Below, one piece after another: positions 1 to 11,002 of a stretch of DNA of 64,000 bases. The notes under the pieces were generated by a model. The model made no database searches and had not been told where the DNA came from. It saw nothing but the letters and a program-made list of their open reading frames with translations. The stretch is from Zygnema cylindricum (taxonomy: Eukaryota > Streptophyta > Zygnematophyceae > Zygnematales > Zygnemataceae). The position numbers were made by a program, and so were the translations under genes. The DNA is taken from contig JBBHKE010002012.1 of the NCBI GenBank assembly GCA_037447655.1, forward strand, positions 9,732 to 73,731. The letters run 5' to 3'. Position 1 is the first letter of the stretch. Each line of letters opens with the position of its first letter.

Positions 1-273
1 TGCATCATTTGGAAAGTCGGAAAGAACATACTATTAGGCATACATACATTCCCATACAGGGGTACATGAACATTGAATCGCTTGAATGAAACATAAAATC
101 GCGACTAGGCGGCCTGGGCCAAAAGTTTACAGGACCGATAAGTACCCGATATTATCGGCTACTTATCGGCGATAAGACCGATGTCGATATATCGTACCAA
201 TATATCGATTATCGGATACCCGAAAAAAGGCCCATATCGGTTATCGACAAATCCTTACCGATACACAACACTA
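1..273. mobile_element. ATCG-rich remnant with hAT-like right end
   Basis: The stretch from about 120 is full of TATCG/CGATA words and ends at 265-273 in ACAACACTA. The same style of sequence and the same end (CCAACACTA) bound the hAT-type element at 57540-60099. The left end is not identified, so this may be a truncated or diverged non-autonomous relative. It sits inside a copy of the TIR element that resumes at 274. Confidence 0.4.
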
Positions 274-466
274 GAAAAAATAACGTGCGACCACAGATTG
301 GAGACGTTGACAACCGTCACATGTATCGTCGACGTATACAATTATCACAAGCGTAAGTTACGATTTCGTCCTTACAGACATAAGGACATTTGAAAACCGG
401 GTCCGGCGGATCAGCGCTAAAATACAAAGTAAGTTCGCTAAGTTACAAGTACATGGGGACATACCC
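274..466. mobile_element. Right end of a GGGTACGTCCCC-type TIR DNA element
   Basis: This segment is closely similar to 58676-58867, including the block around GTGCGACCACAGATT and the terminal inverted-repeat end ACATGGGGACATACCC at 451-466. It is the right part of a non-autonomous DNA transposon whose left part is upstream or was displaced by the ATCG-rich insertion. It encodes nothing recognisable. Confidence 0.6.
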
Positions 467-2700
467 TTACATACATACGGATTATCATACAAGAAAGGCT
501 GAAAGGTTTACTACGTAGAGTACGAACTCTAAAACGTTGTAAGTTTGTAACTACACCGTTAATTGTTTAGTATTAAGAGATTATTAGTGTTAAGAAACAA
601 CTAGTGTTATTAACTTCATTTTGGGTTTAAGGGCCTAACGCCAACAAAACATTACCGCCTATTTATACATCTAAGCTTACAGTACAGTATTTTGAATATA
701 CAATCCCATAGTGTAGCCCCGATAGTCTGTGTTCACATGGTCGACTTTTGAACATGTGAGAACAGGTTCGCGGGGTTTTCCCTCATCTTTATGACTGCGA
801 ACCAAATCTGAGTGCGCTTTTTCGTGTCAACGTACTCACTTTAGTGTGTCGACGCCTTTATCTGACACTCGTACGATCGCATCAAATAACGAACAATTTT
901 AGTTTAGATTGACACATTTTGTACACTACACTATTTGAAAACCTCCCAAATCATATTCAATGACGCTAACTAAAAAATACCAAATATTAGCGTAAAAAAA
1001 ATAGAGTTATCAATTATATTTTATGTTCGAGGGTTCAAATTTTGTGGCGCCGAATTAGCGTTGCTGGCGCTAATATTTAAGTTAGTTGGAGTTATATACG
1101 GTAAATATGGAATGTTATCGTTTTGGACAAAGTTATATACACCGTAGTCCTTATTGTCGCAACACTATGTTTTTGTATTATGTTTTAGTTTACCTTGTTG
1201 AGTGAAAGAGACTAAGCGGTATTATTTTGAGATATTTAAGATATAGTTGTCTATAATTTTACAAAATGTTAATATAAGTACTAGCAATTGGAGTAGCGAC
1301 AACAACTCACATTTTTTTTTGTTGGTATGTAATGAATACTCATTTTTTTATTTGTGCATCGAGTATACTACACCATATAAAATCGTTGGGTACGTTATAT
1401 TTCATGTATTTTGTGGCACGCACCATCATAATTTAACTTTTGGCACATATAGTCGAACCACATACAAAAATCATGACCGTATTGCTCAAAATTGGCACAG
1501 GTGGTAAGTTTTGCACGTACAACATTGTGGATTATAAATACAACATTAATTTTGTATAAGGTTTTTATAATAATATTTTACAAATATGTTTCACTGTTAC
1601 CGTTGTGCAATAATTAGGGTTAAAAAACAATTAACGTTATTAACGCTAATTGTGAATTTGAGGATTTATAATAAAATAATTGACTATAATTGGGAATTTG
1701 GGGTTTTCCAAAATATAATCAATAATAATATTTGATAATTTGGTCAAAATTTGGGGGCGCCGAAATAACGTCATGAAGGCTAATAGTGATTCACGGGGTA
1801 GTTGGTGGAATGTTAGCGTACATCAAAGTTATTCCACATTGAAACAAGTTGTTAACCAAACGAAGGCCAAATTTAATTATTTGAAAATTTGTGGTCGTAC
1901 AGTTATAATTTAAATATGTTCAAAACGACCTAATGATTGACAATTAATTCAATTTGATTTCAACAATGTTGTCATGAAACTAAGCATTGCTCGTCGCTAA
2001 TTGGGAAAATTCATAAATTGACGCGTCACTAAACAATTCATTTTTTGCGATTTCAAGGTCTTGCCGTCTTTTTGGTTTTGTTGACATTTATTACTTTTAT
2101 ATCGTAAATTAAAACAGTAATGTCCAAAATGTTAAACCTAAAGTAATAAAGTTTTGTTGTAGTTCCATTTATTGTTTAAACTCGGTTTAACGTGATCGCA
2201 CCAAATAAATATGTTTTTCATATTATGCAAAGTAAAATAGTGAGGAAAAAACGATGGCAAAAAACCAATCTGACCACTTATTAAAACATATATTTCCAAT
2301 GTAAAGGAAAAAAACAAGGGTCGAAATTTAGGGGCGCTGAGTTAGGTACGTGGTTCACACTTAAAAAAGGGGAAAACATATGTCATAAATTTTGGGATCC
2401 GTACGCCAAATTTCTTAAAACGACAAAAAACGCGGCGGTGACGGTTGAATGGTAGGTTTCGACCGTTTGGAGCGTAGCGGCGGACAGATGCAGTTCTATG
2501 CGTCAAAACTCGACAGCTGCGCATAGCAAACGACAACTGCCGCCCGCCATCGGACATCATGTTCGAAATACACTTTTTTGTTTTTGAAGAATTACTAAAA
2601 CGAAGTGCACGGACGTGAACCGTACAAGAATTCATTCTCTCGCAGTCTTAGGCCAATCAGATAAGAGAACATGTTATGTAAAAAAACACCGATGGAAAAA
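467..2700. other. AT-rich intergenic stretch without recognised genes
   Basis: No ORF here resembles a known protein. A more GC-rich patch at about 2430-2560 gives a 97-codon minus-strand ORF (2342-2635) of no recognisable family. The sequence GGGGCGCCGAAATAACG-like recurs (around 1045, 1755, 2330), hinting at diverged repeats. Confidence 0.5.
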
Positions 2701-3830
2701 AAAAGGTTACGCATGCATATCTCGTATTAGTAAAGTGTTTAATCCATATATTTAGTATTACTATCATTTGTAGTCTGCATAATTAAGATTATTATTAGGA
2801 TTAGTACAGTTATTAGTAATGCAGAATTAGTATTAGGACAGTTATTAGTAATGCATAATTAGTAATAGTACAGTTATTAGTAAGTATAATCAGTATTAGT
2901 AAAGTTAAAAGTAGTTATAATAAGTATTAGTACAACTATTAGTCTGTATACTTAATATGAGTCCAGTTATGAGTTTGTATAATCAGTATTGGTACACTTA
3001 TTAGTCGGTGTAATTAGGATTCATAGAGTTATTAGTCTGTATAGTTAGTGTTAGTACCATTATCAGTAATGTTTAATTAGTATTAGGAAAGTCAATGTAT
3101 CCTTTCTATGAGTACTTATACTAATTAAATAATAACTGTACTACCACTAATTATACAGACTAATAACTGTAAAAAAAAATAGTATACAAAATGTACTTAT
3201 ACTAATTGCATGAACTAATAATGTGTTAATACTAATTATACAAACATAGTACTGTACTGATATTAATTGTACAGACTAAGAACTATGCTAGCACTACTTA
3301 TACATACTAAAAACTGTACTGATACGAATTGTACCGACTAATAACATTAGTATTACTAATTATACAGACTAGTAATTGTGTTAGTACTAATTGTGTTAGT
3401 ACTAATGATACAGACGAATAGTAAGACTAATACTAATTATACATTACTCAAAACTGCTAATTATATATTACTAACCATTGTACCAACACTAATTCTACAT
3501 TACTAATAACTGTACTAACACTAATTACACAACACTAATTACACAGAGTAATAACTGTATTAGCACTAATTATAAAGACTAGCAACTGTACTTATACTAA
3601 TTATTTATACATATAAACATACTGGTACTAGTTATACATACTAGTAACTGTGTTAATACTAATTATACAGACCAATAGTTGTACAAATACTGATTACACT
3701 AACTCATTACTGTACTAATGTTGATTCTACAAACTAATTACTGTACCTATACTACTTATACTATTTATACTAATTACAGAGACCAAAAACAGAGTTAATA
3801 TAATTATACAAACGAATAACTTTAGAAGTA
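2700..3830. repeat. Degenerate AT-rich tandem array, two orientations
   Basis: A unit of roughly 25-35 bp of the form CTAATTATACAGACTAATAACTGTA is repeated with many substitutions. From about 2720 to 3110 the units read as the reverse complement (TTAGTA...CAGTTATTAG); from about 3120 they read forward. The array resumes at 5040-5400 and a remnant follows the gypsy element at 18048 (TTCTAATACTAATT), so the retrotransposon inserted into it. Confidence 0.75.
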
Positions 3831-5035
3831 ATGATTGTTGTCCATAGCCATTTTCAGCCATGGATTTACCATCGGAAGCACCACAAACTACCCAAAAACA
3901 GCCTACTTTGAATCAACACAGAATTCTACAGAAATAACAAAACAATCTGAAACTACAACCACAAATAGTTTCTAGGCTATAAAATAACCTTACAAAGTTT
4001 CAGACAAAAATAATAAATAGATTGATCACATCATCTAGTCAAAGTTGCATAAAAACGGTGTGCCAGAACTTTGATAAAACCGACCAACTTCACAATGAAG
4101 TAAATCACAGACCAGGCACACAATAGGCCTGCAAATATGTGACAATATTAAAAATACAAAGAGGAACACACATAAAAATACAAAGAGGAACACACATACA
4201 GAATTTCAGATAATTCTGCCAACAGATCTGAGAGTAATCCCAGATAAAATTACCAAAAATACCATAAACAGTTTTTGGTCCAAAAGTTCCCCCAGGTCCT
4301 AAAATGACCAAGTCCTATATATATATACAAGAGCTTACTGCTTAATGTACGGAGGCATACCAGCCGTACGCTATCTACCAGCTACCTCTTTTAATGTTGG
4401 TATACCCGAATACTTCAAGGTATGTCAAAGTGAGTAACTCTACACTAGTAATTAATTCACAAAAAGACAAAACAATGTTCAACCAAATATTTACATCGAC
4501 GCTTCTTTAAAATCCGCGTACTGAGTATCAACTTGATTTGTCACTTGTGGACGAAACCACGTAGTGAACCAACATCACATACGTACATTTCACTCAATAC
4601 CACGTCATCAAAATTGCGATTCCTTGAAAAATATTGGCGAACGCCGTCTGCCCTCCACGTGTACCACGACCAGCTTGCGGAAATCGAACCGTACGATCCA
4701 AATCGTGTCCGTGCCTAAACTGCGTACCTCTCCATAAATTCTGCCTGTCGCATTATGCTTTGTACGTGTGAGGTACCATTTTAACTTCGTCGATTATCTA
4801 ACGTCGGATCACTTCGCGATCGGCCGTCCATTTCTCTTACGCATTTCGTATTTTCCGCGCCTCTCAATTTCTATTTCGTTCATCCCAAAACAATATATCT
4901 GTATGTTCACTTCCCCAATCCGCGAATCCATTCGAACCTCCATGGTAAATTCATTTAACAAATTACGCACGAAGCGTCGAGTGCGCACAAAGTGTGTACT
5001 ACGCACGAAACTAAGTTTTCAAAACAACAATGAGT
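3831..5035. other. Non-repetitive island inside the AT-rich array
   Basis: This interval interrupts the degenerate array and has more ordinary composition. It holds a direct duplication of a 24-bp segment at about 4149-4196 and short ORFs (for example 4533-4718 plus, 4768-5043 plus) that match nothing I recognise. It may be an old insertion. Confidence 0.4.
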
Positions 5036-5400
5036 ACTCTTGATACTAATTATACGTAACTAAAAATTCTCCTAACTCTAACTATAAAGTATTATAAGTG
5101 CACTAATACTAATTATATAGACTAATAATTGTGTTCACGGTAATTATACAAACTAAAATTTGTTTAAACTAATCATACAAACTAATAACTGCTCTAGTAC
5201 AAGTTATAAAAAAACTAATTGTTTAGAGTAATAACTGAGTTGATACCAATCATCAGACTAATAACAATGCTAATACTTAGTATACATTACTAATAATTGT
5301 AGTAACTCAAATTATACAGAACAAATTGTACTAATACCAATAACATTGTACTAATACCAATAACACAGAGTAAAAACTGTACCAATACTAATTATACACA
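5036..5400. repeat. Continuation of the degenerate AT-rich array
   Basis: Units such as ACTAATTATA and GACTAATAACTG recur in the forward orientation up to the border of the gypsy element. The last four bases before the element (5401-5404, CTTA) are repeated at its other side (18044-18047). Confidence 0.7.
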
Positions 5401-5404
5401 CTTA
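5401..5404. repeat. Target site duplication CTTA, left
   Basis: CTTA directly precedes the element's left TGTC end; the identical CTTA follows the right GACA end at 18044-18047. A 5-bp reading (ACTTA) is also possible because the adjoining base can be assigned to either side. Confidence 0.7.
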
Positions 5405-5618
5405 TGTCGAGCCCATGGCTGTGATGCTTCATGCAAGAAGAATAATATATAAATTTGGCGACAAATAACACTCCACGTGTAGAATTCCATACGTCGGAAT
5501 ACAATGATCATCCTGACAACATTAGTGTGGACATATAAATGATAAAAACAATGAAATGACATAAAAGTTACCCACCCCGTCCCAATGTTGGGACCGTCGG
5601 GTTCACTCTTGAATCATT
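5405..5618 (-). repeat. Extra outer copy of the first 214 bp of U3 (segment A)
   Basis: It matches 6863-7076 along its full length with one visible difference (GTGTGGACAT against GTGTAGACAT). In the transcription sense it follows directly on the end of the 3' LTR (TTAGA joined to AATGATTC) and ends in CTCGACA at the target duplication. A normal element would end with the LTR at 5619. Confidence 0.85.
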
Positions 5619-7076
5619 TCTAACCGCGAGCTTTAATATCATCAAGCTCGGTGGGCTATGCTAACAACTTTAAACAAAAGAAAGTCAACCATAACCCTAA
5701 TCCTGGGAATTAACAAATCAAATCAAAATGGAAATAATTTAGACTGCCATAACATTTATGACAGTGATCTCTGCAGACTTAACAATATTGCCTCCTACCC
5801 TACTCAAACAGCAGCCATTCACCACAATACATAAACATATTCCAAATAATTAAGCACAAAATAAGTAACATTCAAGCGTCCCCAAATGCTAACTTAATAA
5901 GGGTTTTGACCCACCCAGAGGAGCAAACTGAGGCCACGGAAAAACTCCCGTGATCAGACTCCAAAGATCCCGAAACCCCACGGATCCCTCCCAATCAAGG
6001 ATCCGTCCAACTCCCTCCTTTAGAATCCCAAGGACTATTGCAATCAAAAAGCCCCAAGCATCCTTGTTGCCAAACAAGACACAAATTGACTAACTGGAAG
6101 GCAACTCCAACATGATCCAAAGATGGCAAAAGGGAGGCTGGCAAAATAGCTCTTTTCTGGTGAGTTCAGGTTTTGGAAGGCGACAGAACTGAGAGACAGT
6201 TCTGAGCCTTCATTTCCAATGCAATATTGAGTTCCAACAACCTAAAACACTTAGAACTAATACTTAGCATCAAAAACTGACACTACGGGACTTATTCTAT
6301 GTTTAATTCCCGAAAACGTCAGAACCTTTGACTTATGAACCGTCGGTTGGACAGCCTGTACCAATTTCCAACCGACCAAAGCAATCATTACTTCGAAAAG
6401 TCAGTAATTAACCTATATTATGCAGTTTACAGAAACTGCCATATCTCTCCAAATATCTATTGGATTAATACAAACCAAATCTTATTACAAAGGTATTAAA
6501 AATTTCTATCTACCAATATAAAATACAGCGTATTTTAATGATCCGTTGCAAAGTTACTGTACATCAAAGTTTTCAAAAACTGTACCAAAAGACTACTTTG
6601 ACCTAACATATCTCGTAGCCTAATTATCCAAATTAAGTAAAGTAAAGTTCTATCAGCTAAGCTACATAGAATGTAATAGGACGTTTGATTCCAGATCAAA
6701 ACAATAAACGGTGGAGTCAAAATCGTCTCTCAAAAATAGCTTTTGGTGCCCTGCCGGCCCAATAATAACTAACTCCAAAATTGGTCCGAAACCGCATCCA
6801 ATGAAGTCATAATAGGGTCGAAATTCCTCCATAGGCAATAAAATGTAATCGTGCATGACAGCTGTCGAGCCCATGGCTGTGATGCTTCATGCAAGAAGAA
6901 TAATATATAAATTTGGCGACAAATAACACTCCACGTGTAGAATTCCATACGTCGGAATACAATGATCATCCTGACAACATTAGTGTAGACATATAAATGA
7001 TAAAAACAATGAAATGACATAAAAGTTACCCACCCCGTCCCAATGTTGGGACCGTCGGGTTCACTCTTGAATCATT
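5619..7076 (-). repeat. Full 3' LTR (A-GC-B, 1458 bp)
   Basis: In the transcription sense it starts AATGATTC directly after the polypurine tract and ends TTAGA, the same five bases that precede the primer-binding site in the 5' copy. It contains the whole A and B segments joined through the palindrome GACAGCTGTC (6857-6866). The putative transcript start lies at 6197, giving U3 of about 880 bp and R-U5 of about 580 bp. Confidence 0.8.
6857..6866. promoter_or_regulatory. LTR palindrome GACAGCTGTC, inferred integration cleavage site
   Basis: Inside the complete LTR the A and B segments meet at GACA-GC-TGTC. The two outer ends of the integrated element are exactly TGTC and GACA, the halves of this palindrome without the central GC. 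This matches removal of two bases before strand transfer, as retroviral-type integrases do at LTR ends. The role is inferred. Confidence 0.55.
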
Positions 7077-7091
7077 CCCCCCCCCTTCTTA
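7077..7091 (-). promoter_or_regulatory. Polypurine tract of the gypsy element
   Basis: The minus strand reads AAGAAGGGGGGGGG followed by AATGATTC, the start of the 3' LTR. A purine run next to the 3' LTR is the expected plus-strand DNA primer. Its position fixes the U3 start of the LTR. Confidence 0.8.
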
Positions 7092-7125
7092 GGTCCTTGT
7101 CCTAAGAAGCCATAAAGACCGAAGC

Positions 7126-10100
7126 TCAAACCCCCATTTCACACTCCCCACAAAACCAAGGTCGGCCAAGTTGGTCCCGACCTGCCCAATCCGTAGGCAA
7201 GCAAGAAGAATGCCAAGCTCGATTGCATGCCTCACATAATAAAATGTCTGTAGTTTCGTAACCAGGGGCACACAAGGGAGAATTAGAACAAATGGGAGGA
7301 GAGGGGAAATAAGTGAAATGTAATGTTGGCTCGTCCTCGAGCCCTCGAAGGTGGCAAGGAGCCACATTAATTTGATTATCTTTAACTCTCTTGCCGTCAG
7401 CCCCTTCCAAAGTTAGCACTCCTTTAGGGGAAACCTCAACCACCTTCAAAATAATCCGGCCTGCAGAAATATCCAAAGTATCCTTTTTCTGCCGCATCCG
7501 ATAAACAAAATCCCCGGGCTGAAAACGTCGTTGTCGAGGAACATAAGAGCCACTCCTACGGTGGGAATACCAAAGCTGATCTCTGTGTTGGGCCGCTTGC
7601 AAATTGCCCATGGCTATCGGAATCTCCCGATGAAAAACCTGTGCTCGAGAAGTAATTAGCCTCTCCACTGTTCCTTTACTATCCATCTCGGGTAAGACAG
7701 TGGCTTGGGCCGAGGCAGATCCTGGAAGAATTGGATGCCTACCAAACAACATAAAATAAGGACTGTGACTGTGAAGAGAAGCCTGTCTACTAAACCTGTA
7801 GCCCATAGCAATCCAAGGCACTCTCCGATCCCAATCCCCCACATCCTCCTCGAGGGCATATTTTCGAAGTGCTCTCTTGACTGTTTGGACACAACGTTCG
7901 GCTAACCCATCAGCTTGAGGATGATCTCTACTAGTAAGTCGGTGATCAATCAAACATTGCTCCATCAAAGTCGAAAAATCGCCAGCAAATTCGGAACCCT
8001 GATCGGTCAAAACCTCCGCTGGGGCCCCAAACTGAGCAAGAACTCTCTGTAAAAAGGCATCGGCCACGGACTTAGACTCTTTCCGAGGTAACACCACGAG
8101 CTCAATCCACTTAGAAAAATGCTCTATCATCACAAGCACGAAGCGGTTTCCTCGTCGACTAGTCGGAAGAGGCCCTAGCAAGTCTAATGACCAACGGTAA
8201 AACATTCCCCGGATGGGAAGAGAATGTAATTCGGCACCACCTTTCTTGTCAAAGGCCGCTTTCACTCGATCGCATGTTAGGCATGCTTGAACAACTCGAT
8301 TCACTTGTGCTCGAATACCATGCCACCAATAAGATGCTGCAACCAAAGAAGCGGTACGCTTCTGACCAAAATGACCACATTGCTCATGGAGGTTAGTGAC
8401 CAAGGTTTCTCGATCACCGGGTGGTGGAACTACCTTCCTGACGCCATCGGGCCAAACCCTTAAGAGGACCCCTCTATCCCAACTATAAGCAGACATCCTT
8501 TGCAAAACTCTAGCTTTCTGGCTCCCCTCCAAATGTGGTAAAATTGACCCCTGCTGAATGGATTTCAAGGTGTCTAAATCATCAAAAACGTCAACCCTAC
8601 CAGCTGACAATGGAGCGTGCCCTTCCACCTCCGCCCCTAATGCAAAAAGTTCCCCCTCTTTTCTAGGTAGCAAAGAAAATGCTGTAGCTGCCATGACAAT
8701 TCCAACCCCTAAAATCGGATCCTCATCATACCTTGCTCCAGTTGCATCCACAGAGGATGGATCAGGGTTTCTGCTAAGACCATCTGCATTACCATGGGTC
8801 TCACCCGCTCGGTGAATTATCTCAAAATCATATTCTTGCAATATCAAAGCCCATCGAGCGAGTTTTCCTGTAAGTTTGCTATTCTCCATTATCCATTTCA
8901 AAGGTTGGTGATCGGTAATGAGGGTGAAACGAATGCCATAAAGGTACGGTCGGAAGTGTTGGATGGCCCAAACGGCTGCAAGAAGCTCCCCATGATAGCT
9001 ACTGTATGAGGCCTCCGCCTTATTGTTGCTCCGACTCGCATAGGCTACTACGTATTCGGCTCCCAAATCATCAAGCTGAGCTAATACGGCCCCTAATCCA
9101 AATCTACTCCAATCGGTGTAAAGAATAAATGGTCGAGAATGGTCCGGCATACGAAGAATCGGACTTTCTTTAAGCGCATTCTTCAAAAATTGGAATGCCT
9201 CTTCTTGCTCTTCCTTCCATTGCCACTCTTGATCTTTTCTTAAGAGTAAATTGAGGGCCTGAGCTCGGCTGCTGAACTCTGGAACAAATCGTCTATAATA
9301 GTTAGCTAGCCCCAAAAATGTGCGAAGTGAAGAAACATCTGCAGGAGCTGGCAATGCATCCAAAGCGGCGACCTTGACCATATGTGGACCTACTGTTCCA
9401 GGGGTGACCTCATGTCCCAAATACAAAATCTTGTCCACCCCGAATATCCCTTTACCTGGATGACACTTTAAGCCTGCCGCTCTCAGAGCATCAAACACCA
9501 TTTGTAAGTGAAGGAGGTGATCCTCAAAATTGTTAGAAAAAATGATCACGTCATCAATATAACACCGAGCACATTCAATCCCTCGTAAAGCTTCATCCAT
9601 TACTCGTTGGAACTTGGCGGGTGCATTTTTCAATCCAAAAGGCATATAAAGCCACTCGTATAACCTGTTACCTGCCCAAAATGCGGTCCTCTCTCGATGC
9701 TTAGGTTCCATTGGCACTTGGTGAAATCCCTGCTTCAAATCCAAGGTTGAATATATAGTTGCTCCAACCAAGGCATCAAATATTTCTTCAGGGGTGGGCA
9801 TAGGATACTTATCCGATATAGTGGCTGCATTCAACATTCGATAATCTCCACACATTCGGAAATCTACAGTCTTCCCGGCAGAATCTTTCTTCGGAGGAAG
9901 TACCGTTGGTGAAGCAAATCCATGAAGACCAGTGCTCTCCTGTACTAATCCTGAATCAACCAAACTTTGGACTTTCTCTTTCACAAATTCTCTCTCCGAG
10001 TGGCTCAAAGGATATTGTTTTTGCCAAACCGTCGCTGATTCGTCCACCAAGTCAATCCTAAATGGTGTGCCCTTGTAAATTCCAACATCTGTATCAGCCC

Positions 10101-10396
10101 ATGAAAACACATCCCGATTCCTTCCCAATAGGTCCACAATTTTAGACTTTTGGCTCTCTTCTAACTGTTCCCCAATAATCCAATCCATCTTCCCCGGTTC
10201 CACAGCTGCAAAACTCTCCGGTGGCCTCGTCCACTGGGACGGATCAAACTCGTCCCCCCCCAACCCCTTTGCTCTATCTCCTTCCTGTAACACCCTACTA
10301 GACACCCACACAACATCCTCTACCCTATAAACTTGCTTCCCTATTTCTTTTGGTCCCCCCCCCGGGTTTTCTGTTGTTGGATTTTTTGATGAATTT
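7126..10396 (-). CDS. pol: Pol: reverse transcriptase, RNase H, integrase, PHD finger
   Basis: The frame is open from after a TAG at about 10396 to a TGA at 7126-7128; the stretch from 10311 gives 1061 residues. On that numbering RT covers about 95-300 with TLDL (D191) and the catalytic YIDD box (251-254). RNase H covers about 390-515 with D400, E442, D467 and D510. The integrase zinc motif is H642, H647, C677, C680 and the catalytic triad is D710, D770, E805. A GPY/F-like region follows at about 925-990. Residues 1008-1057 form a C4HC3 PHD finger in the position where chromoviruses carry a chromodomain. All catalytic residues are present. It lies in the -1 frame relative to the methyltransferase C-terminal frame, so expression probably needs a frameshift. 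Confidence 0.92.
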
Positions 10397-11002
10397 TTCT
10401 ATCTCTCCCCCCCCCAAGCGCTAGTGTGACCTGCATAGCCAGGCGAGCTGGAGCTTGTAAAAATGAAGCGCGATGCTGGTGAGAATGCAAGGGACCATAA
10501 GATAGTGAAAGTCCAACTAACCACCGTAATGCATGTAAATCCATAGCTTGACCAATCAAACGGCAACGGGTGTCAAGGGAGAGGCTAGGAGCAGCGGTAG
10601 TATTGGTGCGAAAACCCATGGCTCGTTCTCGTTCATTGATGTTAGGCACATCCCATTTCTGTGTATTGGTGTCAAAGATCATGCCAGGGGAACCTAAGCG
10701 ATAAGCATGGCTCCGGGGAAAAGAAACAAGAGTGGGGAGTGCGCCTCTCGGCTGACCGGATTTGTTGCAGTCATAAAATGGTTGTCGAGGTGTAGACGTG
10801 ACAGGAGTAGCTGTACGGCCTTTGTCCAAAATCTGATCGACGGTGAGGTTTGGAGGACGCTTTTGTAATCCCACGGCTGCTTTCAACAGTGAAAGAGGAG
10901 CAAGATTGGTCCAATACGAGCGAAGACGATAAGCACGAGACCCCATCTGAGCTGCATCAAACACCAAAGGCTCCCCTAAATAGTGAATTGTCTCTTGCCA
11001 AG
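10341..11002 (-). CDS. DNA (cytosine-5) methyltransferase, C-terminal part
   Basis: The annotated 208-residue stretch from 10967 begins at the region that links motifs VI and VIII. YRLRSYWTN (residues 13-21) matches motif VIII, RERAMGF (113-119) motif IX, and RLIGQAMD (136-143) motif X, the last contacting the cofactor in this family. The frame can be followed upstream through ETIHYLGEP to about 11002, where it meets stops. It is therefore the second half of the enzyme that starts in the frame at 11641-11686, displaced by -1. It ends in TAG at 10341-10343 after a G9 run, from which the pol frame can be reached by a further -1 shift. Confidence 0.85.
10355..10363 (-). promoter_or_regulatory. 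G9 tract, candidate -1 frameshift site into pol
   Basis: The methyltransferase frame reads CGG GGG GGG GAC here and stops 12 bases later; the -1 frame reads on as CCG GGG GGG GGA CCA into pol. G GGG GGG fits the X XXY YYZ slippery pattern in the right register. Transcript slippage on the homopolymer would have the same effect. Function is inferred. Confidence 0.45.

Noticed and set aside
7656-9009. Plus- and minus-strand ORFs overlapping pol
   Set aside because: They are other-frame shadows of the 1061-residue pol frame and match no family.
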